From Rothia gullae (GTDB lineage: Bacteria; Actinomycetota; Actinomycetes; Actinomycetales; Micrococcaceae), in the NCBI RefSeq assembly GCF_024294905.1, contig NZ_JANCOC010000010.1:30347-94346 (forward strand): a stretch of DNA of 64,000 nucleotides, given 5' to 3'. The first letter of the stretch is position 1. Each line of letters opens with the position of its first letter. The translations under genes and the position numbers were made by a program. Positions 17,267-26,193 of the stretch are shown in pieces. The notes beneath the pieces were generated by a model. The model did no database searches, was not told where the DNA came from, and worked only from the letters and a program-made list of their open reading frames with translations.

Positions 17267-18316
17267 CTAGTTCTCGCGGCTGGCGCGGTACAGCTCCGCG
17301 GCACGCTGCTCCAAGGAATCGTCATCACCCAGAAGCAGATAGCACAAGTACAGGGTGAAGGCGGCGCTGCGGTCAGCGGCGAGCGCGATGGCTCCTTCGC
17401 CGGGCTGGGTGCTGAAAGCGATAGCGTCGTGTGCCTGAGGCAGGGCGGCAATCAGGTGCGCGGCGGTTTCGTAGCCATCCTGGTCGCCAAGCAGGGTGAC
17501 GTGATGCGGCTCCGGGTTCTCGACAGCAGCGCCGGCTTCCGCACGAGCAGCGGAAAAGTTAGCCTTGAGGACGTCCTCAACACGGCTCATTAGCTCATCA
17601 TCGGGCAGGGTGCGGTCATCTGCGGCAAACGCAACGTGGATGCCGTTCAGAGTCTCGTAGGGGTGCTCACCCGCGAAGTATCCGGCGGCGAGCGCGTAGC
17701 CGGTGAGTAGCTGCGCCTCAGGGGCGGTGAAGGTGCCGCGCGCCTCACGCAGGGTGGGCAGCAGAAGCTCAGTCAGGAGGGGGTGCAGGGACTCGGGGGC
17801 GTTCGAGATAGCCTCCTGCAGGTAGTCTTCCGCCTCCGCGGTAGGCTCGGTGTTGAGCAGGGTCAGGAAAGCCTCATCGGTACCCGCCCAGCAGCGGGCA
17901 ATCAGTACGAGGGTCGCAATGAGTGCGAGAAGTTCACGGTAGTTACCCGAACGGTCAGCGCCGAAGGACTCGGCAACAACGCGTGCCAGTATGCGTGCGG
18001 CAATGTTCTCGAGGACGAACTCGTCGTAGGCGTTGTCGCCGGGCCAGTTTGCGGGGTCGGGCAGGTAGGTTTCGTCCAGGTATCGCAGCACGGGTTCGAG
18101 GGGCACGGGAGCATCCGCAGCGAGGTCGGGGCGGCACTGCTCAACCCAGCTATTCACGATAGCCTCATCAGCGATGCCGGTAGCCTCAGCCAGCTGGGCG
18201 CGTGAAAGGCTGTACGGCGCAACGAGCTTGCCGAGGTCATCGCACGCGCCGTTGGAGCGATAGGTGGGCCGGTAGTTGGGGGCGGGAAGAGTTCCGGGGA
18301 GGTTGGTGGCTGCCAT
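17267..18316 (-). CDS. Unrecognised 349-residue acidic protein of the accessory island
   Basis: I do not recognise this protein. The start ATG 18316 is chosen because GAAGGAGCTACC precedes it; an in-frame ATG 93 bases further upstream has no such site. The product is acidic, mostly helical and rich in Ala, Leu and Glu, without a signal peptide; RILARVVAESFG and LLALIATLVLIARCW are hydrophobic but amphipathic. An N-terminal SLSRAQLAEATGIADEAIVNSW could be a small helix-turn-helix. It is bounded on both sides by the 65-bp palindrome and faces away from the membrane-protein gene at 18775, so the two may share a regulatory region. Function unknown. Confidence 0.65.
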   Translation of the reverse strand: MAATNLPGTLPAPNYRPTYRSNGACDDLGKLVAPYSLSRAQLAEATGIADEAIVNSWVEQCRPDLAADAPVPLEPVLRYLDETYLPDPANWPGDNAYDEFVLENIAARILARVVAESFGADRSGNYRELLALIATLVLIARCWAGTDEAFLTLLNTEPTAEAEDYLQEAISNAPESLHPLLTELLLPTLREARGTFTAPEAQLLTGYALAAGYFAGEHPYETLNGIHVAFAADDRTLPDDELMSRVEDVLKANFSAARAEAGAAVENPEPHHVTLLGDQDGYETAAHLIAALPQAHDAIAFSTQPGEGAIALAADRSAAFTLYLCYLLLGDDDSLEQRAAELYRASREN

Positions 18317-18480
18317 GGTAGCTCCTTCGCTGAGGTTCGGGGTGAACTGGGTTGTATGGTGTGCGATGCTCAGACCTGTTTGAGGGTCCTGTGCGTCCTT
18401 TCTACTCATCTTCTAAATTCAGAATATCCCAGAGCCCCGCATCGTGTGCTGCCCGTCGTCATTACCCGCCCACTAACCGC

Positions 18481-18543
18481 GAAAAGCCACATGTGTTTCG
18501 AAAAGCAACATGTTTGGTGGCTTTTCGAAACACATGTGGCTTC
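18481..18543. repeat. 65-bp dispersed palindrome, copy 2
   Basis: GAAAAGCCACATGTGTTTCG at 18481-18500 with its complement at 18523-18543; slightly more diverged (GCAAC in place of GCCAC) and with a weaker right end. This copy lies in a divergent promoter region, between the starts of the 349-residue and 303-residue genes, so it cannot serve as a terminator there. The rest of 18317-18774 shows no gene. Confidence 0.92.
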
Positions 18544-18774
18544 TGGAGACTGCTAAGAAGTGCCCGCCCGCAGGAATTCAAAGAATATATTCCCTCTCCC
18601 CCGCACCTAGTTCGACAATTTTTCGCTTACCCCGGGGTAAATCAAAAAATCTCAGCTGCCCTAAATCTCCAACATACATTTGAGACACAGGGTCACTGCA
18701 CGACCACCAACCCATCTGCCCCGGTGCAGGCCCACGCGGGATGGGGCAGATTCTTCTCATGAGGAGAAAAACTC

Positions 18775-19686
18775 ATGGAGTTTATCAACAAGTACGCACC
18801 GATCCTCATCCCCCTGTTCACCGCAATCGCGGGGCTCTTGACGGCCTGGTTCAAGACCCGGACTGCCCGCGCCGAAGCCAAGAAGGCTGAGGCGAGCGCC
18901 AACACCGGGGGTACCACGCAGAAGCTCAGCGTCGGCACCATCAACGGCAATGGCAACCGCGTGCACAACACCCACCAGCAGGTAGGCAACGGTTCCGCAG
19001 CCATTAGCGGCGACGGCAACCACACCACCATCGACAACAGCCAGCACACGCACAACCATGCATCCTCCAAGGATGCGCAGGCAAGTGATGACGATGCCTT
19101 CGGCAACATCGCACTTGCTGTTGGTGGCGGCCTCCTTATCGCGGGTGCATTCATCATCAGCTGGCCCACTATCAGCTGGACCCTCGCAGCCTGCTGGGCT
19201 ACTTGTCTCGCCCTCGTCTGTTGGCAGGTAAAGCTGCTTAGCACCAAGAGTGTTAGCTCCTCCGCGCACGCCATTCTGAATGTGCTCTACCCTGCTTCCC
19301 TGCTGGCGATTGTTGGTGGCGCTTGGTTCACTCTCCTCGGGGCGGGTAAGTACAACATTGCCACCATCTACACCACCATCAGCGGACACTACGAGTCTCA
19401 CCCTCAGGGTGGCATGGTTGTGCGTTTCATTGAGGCAGTTACTGCGTCATACGGCGCTGCAGGGTTCACCCTGATTATGCTCAATCTGCTTACTGTGGCC
19501 TTCCTGGCTGCGGCTTTGTTCCAGTGTTTCAAGTACTCGGTTAAGGCGCTGAACGCACTCTACCGCGGCATTCTCATTCGCCCTTCTGTTCAGGAGGCAA
19601 GCATGAGCTTCTTCCTTGCTGTTGTGAGCCTGGTAGCATGCCAGCCTGCACTTGCTGAGCTGATTGTTTCACAGTTCAACAAGTAG
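18775..19686 (+). CDS. Unrecognised multi-pass membrane protein with a Gly/Asn repeat segment
   Basis: A 303-residue protein of unknown family. Residues 7-26 form a first membrane helix, followed by a charged coiled-coil-like run (TARAEAKKAEASA), then about 50 residues of polar repeats (TINGNGNRVHN, GNGSAAISGDGNHTTIDNS, HTHNH) that look like a short beta-solenoid or metal-binding His/Asn linker. Four or five more membrane helices follow (about 112-130, 134-150, 165-190, 225-255, 275-292). The ribosome site GAGGAGAAAA precedes ATG 18775. The membrane-anchor plus extracytoplasmic-or-cytoplasmic linker layout is seen in some phage-defence effectors, but nothing here proves that role. Palindrome copies flank it on both sides. 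Confidence 0.65.
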   Translation: MEFINKYAPILIPLFTAIAGLLTAWFKTRTARAEAKKAEASANTGGTTQKLSVGTINGNGNRVHNTHQQVGNGSAAISGDGNHTTIDNSQHTHNHASSKDAQASDDDAFGNIALAVGGGLLIAGAFIISWPTISWTLAACWATCLALVCWQVKLLSTKSVSSSAHAILNVLYPASLLAIVGGAWFTLLGAGKYNIATIYTTISGHYESHPQGGMVVRFIEAVTASYGAAGFTLIMLNLLTVAFLAAALFQCFKYSVKALNALYRGILIRPSVQEASMSFFLAVVSLVACQPALAELIVSQFNK

Positions 19687-19744
19687 CATCCGGTAGGTAA
19701 GGTACCGAGCCGTATTCACTCAACTTATCCACATCCCTCTCGCT

Positions 19745-19809
19745 GAGAAGCCACATGTGTTTCGAAAAGCCACCAAAAACGTGGCTTTTCGAAACACATG
19801 TGGCTTTTC
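19745..19809. repeat. 65-bp dispersed palindrome, copy 3
   Basis: Arms 19745-19774 and 19781-19809 with loop AAAAAC; one mismatch. Lies between the membrane-protein gene and the AbiEi/DUF559 gene, which run in the same direction. Confidence 0.95.
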
Positions 19810-19868
19810 GGCGTAATAGCTAAACGTAACACTTGAACATAAATACTCTCATTTGATGCAATTAAAGC

Positions 19869-20792
19869 ATGATTACTAGAGAAGAACTATCAACGATGAT
19901 ACGCACCCGCACCGAACTCATCACCTCAGCTACCCACACGCGAATCACCCTAAGCCACGCTCTCAACCGCGGCGAACTCACCCGCGTCTCAAAAGGGCAC
20001 CTTCTCCCCACCCAAACCTGGAACAACCTACACCCCAACGACCAGCACTACGTGTGCATCCTCGCTCACCTCAACGAATACCCCGCCAACATCCTCGCCG
20101 CACAAAGCGCAGCCATCGCCTGGGGTGTCTCCTCCCTCAGCCCACCACGTCACGTTCAAGTACGAGGAGCCGGAGGCGGCCGCCGAGAAAACATCCAGCG
20201 CATCCAAGACACCCTCACCGCGGACAGCCCCATCGTGTACACGCCCGAGGGGATCCCCACCGTCACACCGCTAACAGCTATCACCACCTGCGTGAAAACC
20301 CTACCCTTTCGCGACGGGCTCATACTGGCCGAAAGTGCCCTTCAGCGCTTCGCTCCGGAACCGGATATGCTCACTTACGAAGAGCTCAAGAAAGAACTCT
20401 CATCTGCATCTGGCCGCGGGTGCCGAACCGCCCGCCTCGTCGGACATGAGCTCAGCCCACACTCAGAATCCGTTGCTGAAACCTGCATGCGGTTACTTCT
20501 CGATGACCAGGGAATCCGATACAAGCAGCAAGAAACCATCATCTGCGAAGGTCATGCCTATCGAGTGGACTTTCTGCTACACGCCACTAGCCTCCACGGC
20601 AGGCCCGTCATTCTGGAGGTAGACGGCAACGTCAAATACAACGCTAAAGAGGACCTGGTTCGGGAGAAAACCCGACAGGATCGGCTACTCCACGCCGGGT
20701 ATGCCGTCGTCCGTGTTTCTGCCAAGGATGCTATTTACCGTCCGAGGCGGGCCTTGCAGGTGCTGCGTACTGCTGGGGTACCCCAAATTTAA
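19869..20792 (+). CDS. AbiEi-like N-terminal domain fused to a DUF559/Vsr-type endonuclease domain
   Basis: A 307-residue protein with the common actinobacterial layout of an AbiEi-antitoxin-like N-terminal region (residues about 10-150: SHALNRGELTRVSKGHLLP, ILAAQSAAIAWGV, GIPTVTPLTAITTC) and a C-terminal DUF559/Vsr-like PD-(D/E)xK domain (about 200-300). The nuclease signature is visible: a helix with SESVAETCMRLLL, YRVDFLL, then LEVDG and a QDRLLHAGYAVVRVSAKD ending, with the Asp and the ExD spaced as in Vsr-like nucleases. Related proteins are described as possible toxin-antitoxin or phage-defence components, but the role is unproven. No AbiEii toxin gene is adjacent. Codon use is less biased than in nearby housekeeping genes, in keeping with acquisition. 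Boxed by palindrome copies 3 and 4. Confidence 0.82.
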   Translation: MITREELSTMIRTRTELITSATHTRITLSHALNRGELTRVSKGHLLPTQTWNNLHPNDQHYVCILAHLNEYPANILAAQSAAIAWGVSSLSPPRHVQVRGAGGGRRENIQRIQDTLTADSPIVYTPEGIPTVTPLTAITTCVKTLPFRDGLILAESALQRFAPEPDMLTYEELKKELSSASGRGCRTARLVGHELSPHSESVAETCMRLLLDDQGIRYKQQETIICEGHAYRVDFLLHATSLHGRPVILEVDGNVKYNAKEDLVREKTRQDRLLHAGYAVVRVSAKDAIYRPRRALQVLRTAGVPQI

Positions 20793-20796
20793 CCGC

Positions 20797-20861
20797 GAAA
20801 AGCCACATGTGTTTCGAAAAGCCACGTCTTTGGTGGCTTCTCGAAACACATGTGGCTTCTC
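20797..20861. repeat. 65-bp dispersed palindrome, copy 4
   Basis: Nearly identical to copy 1 (same GTCTTTG loop). It begins 4 bp after the AbiEi/DUF559 stop codon and ends 17 bp from the ftsY stop codon, so it separates two convergent genes and marks the right border of the island. Confidence 0.95.
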
Positions 20862-20878
20862 GGCGGAGTATGAGGATG

Positions 20879-22000
20879 TTAGTCCAGCAGCGCGTCCACG
20901 AATGCTTCCGGGTCGAACGGCGCCAGGTCGTCCGGGCCTTCACCCAGGCCGATGAGCTTGACGGGAACGCCGAGCTCCTCCTGAATAGCGACCACGATGC
21001 CGCCCTTTGCGGTGCCGTCGAGCTTGGTCAGCACGATACCGGTGACGTCCACGATATCGCCGAAGACCTTCGCCTGAACCATACCGTTCTGGCCGGTGGT
21101 CGCGTCAATGACGAGCAGAACCTCGGTGACCGGCGCTTCCTTCTCGATAACACGCTTGATCTTGCCAAGCTGATCCATCAGACCGGACTTGTTCTGCAGG
21201 CGGCCCGCGGTGTCCACGAGCACGGTGTCAACGCCCTGCTCCTTGCCAGCCTTCACGGCATCAAACGCGACGGATGCGGGGTCGGCGCCTTCCTTCTCAG
21301 AACGCACGGTCTTCACACCCACGCGGTCACCCCAGGTGGTCAGCTGCTCAGACGCGGCCGCACGGAACGTATCCGCGGCACCCAGGAGCAGGGTCTGACC
21401 GTCAGCGACCATCACGCGGGCAATCTTGCCGACCGTGGTGGTCTTACCGACGCCGTTCACGCCAACGACCAGCACCACGCCGGGGTTGCCGTCGCTGCCA
21501 GCGGTCTTCAGTTCGCGGTCCATATCGGGGCGAACAATCTTCACAAGCTCTTCGCGGAGCATCTTCTTCACGGCGGCGGGGTTGCTCGTACCCTCAACGC
21601 GCACGCGCTGCTGCAGCGCCTCCACCAGGCGGGTGGTCGGCTCGGAGCCGAGGTCGGCGAGCAGCAGGGTTTCCTCAACTTCGTCCCATACGTCCTGGTC
21701 GATGCGGTCGCGGGAGAGCAGAGCCAGCAGGCCCTTGCCAAGCATATTGTTGGAGCGTGCCAGGCGGGCGCGCAGGCGCACCAGGCGACCCGCGGACGGG
21801 TCGGGCATATCAAGTTCAATAGCGCGAGGTGCCGAGCTTTCGGGTTCTTCCGCCGATCCGCCGGAGGCTTCTGCCGCCTCCTGACGCAAAGACTGCAGGT
21901 TCGCGGTCTTCTTGGGTCGGCGCAGAACGGCGAAAAGTACACCGGCGATAACCAGTACACCCAGCACGATTGCGCAGATTATCATCATCGTTTCATTCAC
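20879..22000 (-). CDS. ftsY: Signal recognition particle receptor FtsY
   Basis: A 373-residue SRP receptor. A membrane helix at residues 5-25 is followed by a Glu/Ala-rich linker (to about 60) and the N and G domains of the SRP GTPases: the P-loop GVNGVGKTTT (about 180-189), DTFRAAASEQL, LVDTAGR (G3) and TKLDGTAKGG (G4/closing loop). It docks the ribosome-SRP complex at the membrane and hands it to SecYEG. The N-terminal membrane helix is the usual actinobacterial form, in contrast with the long acidic A domain of E. coli. Starts at ATG 22000, divergent from an MFS gene. Confidence 0.97.
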   Translation of the reverse strand: MNETMMIICAIVLGVLVIAGVLFAVLRRPKKTANLQSLRQEAAEASGGSAEEPESSAPRAIELDMPDPSAGRLVRLRARLARSNNMLGKGLLALLSRDRIDQDVWDEVEETLLLADLGSEPTTRLVEALQQRVRVEGTSNPAAVKKMLREELVKIVRPDMDRELKTAGSDGNPGVVLVVGVNGVGKTTTVGKIARVMVADGQTLLLGAADTFRAAASEQLTTWGDRVGVKTVRSEKEGADPASVAFDAVKAGKEQGVDTVLVDTAGRLQNKSGLMDQLGKIKRVIEKEAPVTEVLLVIDATTGQNGMVQAKVFGDIVDVTGIVLTKLDGTAKGGIVVAIQEELGVPVKLIGLGEGPDDLAPFDPEAFVDALLD

Positions 22001-22168
22001 ACTACTAGCTTACCGGTTTGGGCGGTTTGGCTAGTCAAGGTTACGCGCATGCCCGGCTGTCGGCGGAGTAGACTGGAGACTGTTAAGTTTTTTAGCCGAG
22101 CACATGGTTGGTGGTTACGGGTGGAGCCTGTAACTGCCGCACGGCACCGCACGATTTCGAGGATGAGC

Positions 22169-23566
22169 ATGAGGAACCCTGCCACAACACCGCCTGTTTT
22201 TGACCCGCACACGATTGATCCGAACCGTGTGCCGACCGGTTTGAAGGTGCTGATTGCTGCGTCGTTCATGATTGCGGTGGGTTTTGGTTTGGTGGCACCG
22301 GTGCTACCGAACTATGCGCAGAATTTTAATGCGACGGTCACGATGGCGACGATGGTGGTTTCTGCGTTGGCGATTACGCGCCTGATTTTTGCACCGTCGG
22401 CGGGTCAGCTGATTACCCGGTGGGGTGAGCGTCCGGTGTACACGATTGGCATGCTGATCGTGTCGGCGACGTCGTTTATGATTGCGTTCGCTTGGGATTA
22501 TTGGGTGCTGTTGGGTTCGCGCGCGGTTGCGGGTATCGGTTCGGTCATGTTCACGGTCTCTGCGATGGGTCTGCTGGTGCGTTTGTCCCCGGCGCATATG
22601 CGTGGCCGTATTTCAGGCTACTATGCGACGGCGTTCCTGTTGGGTAATCTACTGGGCCCGGTGATTGCGAGCGCGCTGGCACCGTTTGGTATGCGTGCGA
22701 CGTTCATTATGTATGGTTTTTCGTTGCTGACGGCGGGCCTGATTGTGTGGTTTTTGATGCCGTCGCAGGCGGCGCTGGAGGCGGAGCGTGACGCGATTAT
22801 GGAGGCGGCGCTGCTGGCTGAGGGTAAGGGTACCGGAGTGTTGCCGTCAGCGGCGCCCTCCCCCGCTGGTGCATCCGGTAAGGGCGCTAAGCCTGAGTCT
22901 TCTTCGGGTAAGAGTGACCTGCCTGCGATGACGGTTCGTGACGCGTTGAAGTTCTCGAATTACCGTTCTGCTTTGGTTTCGAACTGGGCGATTGGCTGGT
23001 CGGTGTTTGGTGTGCAGTCGTCGATTATTCCGTTGGCGGCGGCGTATTTGGCGACTGGTGGCGATATGTCGAATTCGGTGGCGGCTACCCTGTTAGCGTC
23101 TTTGGCGATGGCGACAAACTCGTTTGGTAATGCGTTGACGCAGACGTTCTCGGGTCGTTTTTCGGATCGTTTTGGTCGCCGTGTGATGGCGTTTTCGGGT
23201 CTGCTGTTGGCGGGTTCTGCGGTGACGTTTATGGGTTTCGCGCCGGTGGCGTGGGTGTTTGTATCGTTGACGGCGTGTCTGGGTATTGGTGCGGCGTTTA
23301 TGGGTCCGTCGATTCAGGCTGCGGTGTCTGATGTGATTGGTACTCGCCGTAGTGGTGGCCAGGTGTTGGCTGTGTATCAGATGTGTAGTGATTTTGGTAT
23401 GATTTTGGGTCCGCTGGTGGCTGGTTTGATTGCAGATACGTGGGGTTTTGTTCCGGCGTTCATTGTCAGTGGTTTGTTGTTGGTGGCGGCAGCGTTTACG
23501 TGGGCGCCGTTCCGTAAGGCGCGCTGGCCGAAGGATATTGCGGACGCGGACTATACGGGCCGCTAA
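22169..23566 (+). CDS. MFS efflux transporter
   Basis: A 465-residue member of the major facilitator superfamily (drug:H+ antiporter-like). Twelve hydrophobic segments in two blocks of six are separated by a Ser/Ala/Lys-rich cytoplasmic loop at about 200-240. Motif-A-like sequences GQLITRWGERPVY (loop 2-3) and SGRFSDRFGRRVM (loop 8-9) are present. It probably exports small toxic compounds; the substrate is unknown. The second of two close ATGs (22169) is chosen because GAGG sits 6 bases before it. An in-frame extension upstream would run antisense through ftsY and is not real. Monocistronic, closed by a strong terminator. Confidence 0.9.
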   Translation: MRNPATTPPVFDPHTIDPNRVPTGLKVLIAASFMIAVGFGLVAPVLPNYAQNFNATVTMATMVVSALAITRLIFAPSAGQLITRWGERPVYTIGMLIVSATSFMIAFAWDYWVLLGSRAVAGIGSVMFTVSAMGLLVRLSPAHMRGRISGYYATAFLLGNLLGPVIASALAPFGMRATFIMYGFSLLTAGLIVWFLMPSQAALEAERDAIMEAALLAEGKGTGVLPSAAPSPAGASGKGAKPESSSGKSDLPAMTVRDALKFSNYRSALVSNWAIGWSVFGVQSSIIPLAAAYLATGGDMSNSVAATLLASLAMATNSFGNALTQTFSGRFSDRFGRRVMAFSGLLLAGSAVTFMGFAPVAWVFVSLTACLGIGAAFMGPSIQAAVSDVIGTRRSGGQVLAVYQMCSDFGMILGPLVAGLIADTWGFVPAFIVSGLLLVAAAFTWAPFRKARWPKDIADADYTGR

Positions 23567-23584
23567 AGCTCCCTCTAACGTGGA

Positions 23585-23634
23585 AAGCCGGTGCCCGGTT
23601 CCTGCTATTGGCAGGACCGGGCACCGGCTTTTTA
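23585..23634 (+). terminator. Intrinsic terminator after the MFS gene
   Basis: AAAGCCGGTGCCCGGT pairs with ACCGGGCACCGGCTTT, with an inner CCTG/CAGG, and ends in TTTTT. The mirrored A-run lets it work for the convergent mannosyltransferase gene as well. Confidence 0.92.
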
Positions 23635-23645
23635 CCATTTGATAT

Positions 23646-25079
23646 TTAGGGAACGAGCACAATATGCCTAGTAATGAGCATATTACCCCACAGCACAATC
23701 ACCCATCCTGCAGACATAAGAATGCTCAAAACCACCAGGGCTGGGCGGTACCATCGGCTCTTCGGCAGATAGGAAGCAACCAATAGAGAGAGCGGGAACA
23801 GCGGCAGCAGAATACGCACGGTGGATGAGATCGGGAGCCAGAAGACGAAGAGGTACCCGGCGTAGCTAGCCGTCCACAACCACATCGCCGGGTGGATGAG
23901 AGTTCGGCTCAACTTATTGGAAATCCACCAGTAGAAACCCACTATCAACGCGGCAAAGAGTAGCGCAAGAACAACCTTAGGGACCGCACCCGAGAGATCT
24001 CGATAGATATGGTTTACCCATTGAATGAAGTATTGGTGTCCATCACTAGGCTTACGGTTACTCCATCCCAGCTCCGTTGCGAGATACGCATCGTGACGTC
24101 CCGTATAAAGAGCTGCATACAAAGGATGCGCAAATGCGAAAGAGCATACCAGCAAGGCACCAAGGAGCTGACCGAAGCGCCCACGGAATGCTGCCCAGGC
24201 ATCGGATAGCGCAGAGTGCGATGCATCCTCGATACGACGGCGACGGTAGTCGTTCACCGTACACCACAGCCACCACAGACCCACGAACGCACCCAGCGGT
24301 ACACCAACCGGGCGGGACAGCGCCGCTAGAAGCGCCACAGGCAGAAGCAATACATACCGACCCCGGAGTACACACCATACGCTCAAAGCAAGTAGCAGAG
24401 TCGAAAGAGCCTCCGCATAACCGGTTACAAAGATTGGGCTAGCCGGGCTCAACGCGTACACAGCCAAACCCCACAATGCGAGCCGGCTGCGAGATTCATC
24501 CCCCACCAACGCACGAGTATCAAAAACACCGCGAGCATGCCAGTTCAGCGAGCCAATGAAGAGACGATAAAGCACCACAGCCAGCACAAACCCAGCAAAA
24601 AGGCTCACAACCAAGGAAGCGATAGGGAACCTAATGCCGAATATGTTTGATATTCCACCGCCAAGAAGAGGTTGCAGAGGGTAAAAGGCCCAGTTGTTAA
24701 AATCGACCGAACCATTGGTACGAATAGGTAGCTCATGCGGATACCAGTTGGCGTAGATACGACCGTAGAAGGTGGCATCCCAAACATTCAGATAACCCGG
24801 GAAATCTATATCTAGGGGTGTTTCAGGCGTAGGATGACGCTTATGCTGGGCATAAGCTAATGCAAAAAATCCCAAGTGGAAGATACAAGCCACAGCCCAT
24901 ATCAGCAACGCCGCCGCCCACGTACGGCGAGCAGGTAACAACTTTTGTTCAGAAGAAGCGTCAGCTTCAGAAGATTTATAACCCCGATCCTCAAGAACAG
25001 GGACAGGACCAGTCAGAAAACCAGAAAAAAGCTTAGAAAAGACAGCGGACGGAGCAATTCGTCCAAGATATTTGCTCAT
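23646..25079 (-). CDS. Polytopic mannosyltransferase of the PIG-V-like (GT-C) family
   Basis: A 477-residue integral membrane protein. After a 60-residue polar N-terminus there are about ten hydrophobic segments. The first extracytoplasmic loop has the GT-C signature region NVWDATFYGRIYANWYP (about 104-120) followed by NNWAFYPLQPLLG; this WDA...FYPL layout is that of PIG-V/GPI-mannosyltransferase-2-like proteins in actinobacteria. Such enzymes take mannose from polyprenyl-phosphate-mannose outside the membrane; the acceptor here (lipid, glycan or protein) is unknown. It stands alone between two terminators, with codon use lower in GC than its neighbours. ATG 25079. Confidence 0.75.
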   Translation of the reverse strand: MSKYLGRIAPSAVFSKLFSGFLTGPVPVLEDRGYKSSEADASSEQKLLPARRTWAAALLIWAVACIFHLGFFALAYAQHKRHPTPETPLDIDFPGYLNVWDATFYGRIYANWYPHELPIRTNGSVDFNNWAFYPLQPLLGGGISNIFGIRFPIASLVVSLFAGFVLAVVLYRLFIGSLNWHARGVFDTRALVGDESRSRLALWGLAVYALSPASPIFVTGYAEALSTLLLALSVWCVLRGRYVLLLPVALLAALSRPVGVPLGAFVGLWWLWCTVNDYRRRRIEDASHSALSDAWAAFRGRFGQLLGALLVCSFAFAHPLYAALYTGRHDAYLATELGWSNRKPSDGHQYFIQWVNHIYRDLSGAVPKVVLALLFAALIVGFYWWISNKLSRTLIHPAMWLWTASYAGYLFVFWLPISSTVRILLPLFPLSLLVASYLPKSRWYRPALVVLSILMSAGWVIVLWGNMLITRHIVLVP

Positions 25080-25310
25080 AGTATTCTCAATGTGTCAGTG
25101 TGGGTGATAATTGGCATCTCAATCATTTCAGCTCTCCATCAAGACAGACAGCATGCACTATACAGCCGGATATACAGTGCATTTTAGTGAAATGTCCCCC
25201 ATAGAATACCAGCCACTACTCCCCCAGGCACGTATAACAAACTCTCCACATGTAATCTACCCATAGATTTACATCACAGGGCACCTGGTGGCTTGTTAAA
25301 AGACCGCAGA

Positions 25311-25346
25311 AAAGCCGGTGCCTGCGAGGGAGCAGACACCGGCTTC
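25311..25346 (-). terminator. Intrinsic terminator of the trpE-trpC operon
   Basis: On the minus strand GAAGCCGGTGTCTGC pairs with GCAGGCACCGGCTT and is followed by TT, then CTGCGGTCTTTT. It lies 17 bp past the trpC stop. The 230 bp beyond it (25080-25310), up to the mannosyltransferase start, hold no gene. Confidence 0.8.
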
Positions 25347-25363
25347 ACAACCAGAGAAAACCT

Positions 25364-26179
25364 TTATCGGGTCACAGGCACCTTGGAGAATTCACGCACG
25401 GTACCTTCGGGGTCGCCGGAGCGAACCAGTGCTTCACCGATGAGAATCGCATCGGCACCGGCGCTGGCGTAGGCCCGCACGTCTTCGATGCCGGCGACAC
25501 CAGACTCAGCAACCTTGATGACAGATTTGGGCAGGTGCGCTGCGAGGGATGCGTAGTGTTCGTTGTTGACTTCGAGGGTCTTGAGATTACGCACGTTGAT
25601 GCCGACGATTTTGGCGCCGATGCGCTGGGCGACCTCGATTTCTTCGGGAGTGTGGGTCTCGACGAGGGCGTTCATGCCAAGCGACTCGGTGAGCTCCAGG
25701 AACTCGCGCAGGGTCTGCTCGTCAAGGGCCGCCACAATCAGTAACACCAGGTCAGCACCGTGTGCGCGTGCCTCCCAAATCTGGTACTCGTCGACGGTGA
25801 AGTCCTTGCGCAAGACGGGGATGTTCACAGCGGCGCGCACAGCGTCCAGGTCGGCGAGAGAGCCGTTGAAGCGGCGCTGTTCGGTGAGTACCGAGATCGC
25901 TGCGGCGCCACCTGCCTCGTAGCGTGCGGCGAGCGCGGCGGGGTCGGGGATTTCGCCGAGCGCACCCTTGGACGGTGAGGAGCGCTTCACCTCAGAGATA
26001 ATGCGTGCGGTCGTGCCGTTGCCGCCGCCGGGTACCTCACCGCGTAGGGAGGCGAGTGCGTCGCGGGCAGGTGCAGCTGCGAGGGCGCGCTTCTTCATTT
26101 CTTCGAGGGAAACCTGCTGTACGCGGGCGGCGAGGTCTTCGCGGACGCCGACAATGATCTCGTCGAGAACGGTGCTCAT
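25364..26179 (-). CDS. trpC: Indole-3-glycerol phosphate synthase
   Basis: A 271-residue TIM-barrel enzyme closing the indole ring: CdRP to indole-3-glycerol phosphate plus CO2 and water, the fourth step of tryptophan synthesis. Key motifs: [11 protein letters not shown] (catalytic Lys near residue 60), [26 protein letters not shown] (second catalytic Lys), [18 protein letters not shown] and [13 protein letters not shown] for phosphate binding. The start is ATG 26179 with GGAG-type ribosome site, 14 bp after the trpE stop, so the two are cotranslated from one message. No trpB or trpA follows within the window; a terminator does. A longer upstream frame overlaps trpE and is not used. Confidence 0.96.
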   Translation of the reverse strand: MSTVLDEIIVGVREDLAARVQQVSLEEMKKRALAAAPARDALASLRGEVPGGGNGTTARIISEVKRSSPSKGALGEIPDPAALAARYEAGGAAAISVLTEQRRFNGSLADLDAVRAAVNIPVLRKDFTVDEYQIWEARAHGADLVLLIVAALDEQTLREFLELTESLGMNALVETHTPEEIEVAQRIGAKIVGINVRNLKTLEVNNEHYASLAAHLPKSVIKVAESGVAGIEDVRAYASAGADAILIGEALVRSGDPEGTVREFSKVPVTR

Positions 26180-26193
26180 GGTGTCTCCTTGGG

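Noticed and set aside
20807..22162. A 450-codon upstream extension of the MFS gene
   Set aside because: It runs antisense through ftsY and a palindrome; the MFS protein has a normal start with ribosome site at 22169.
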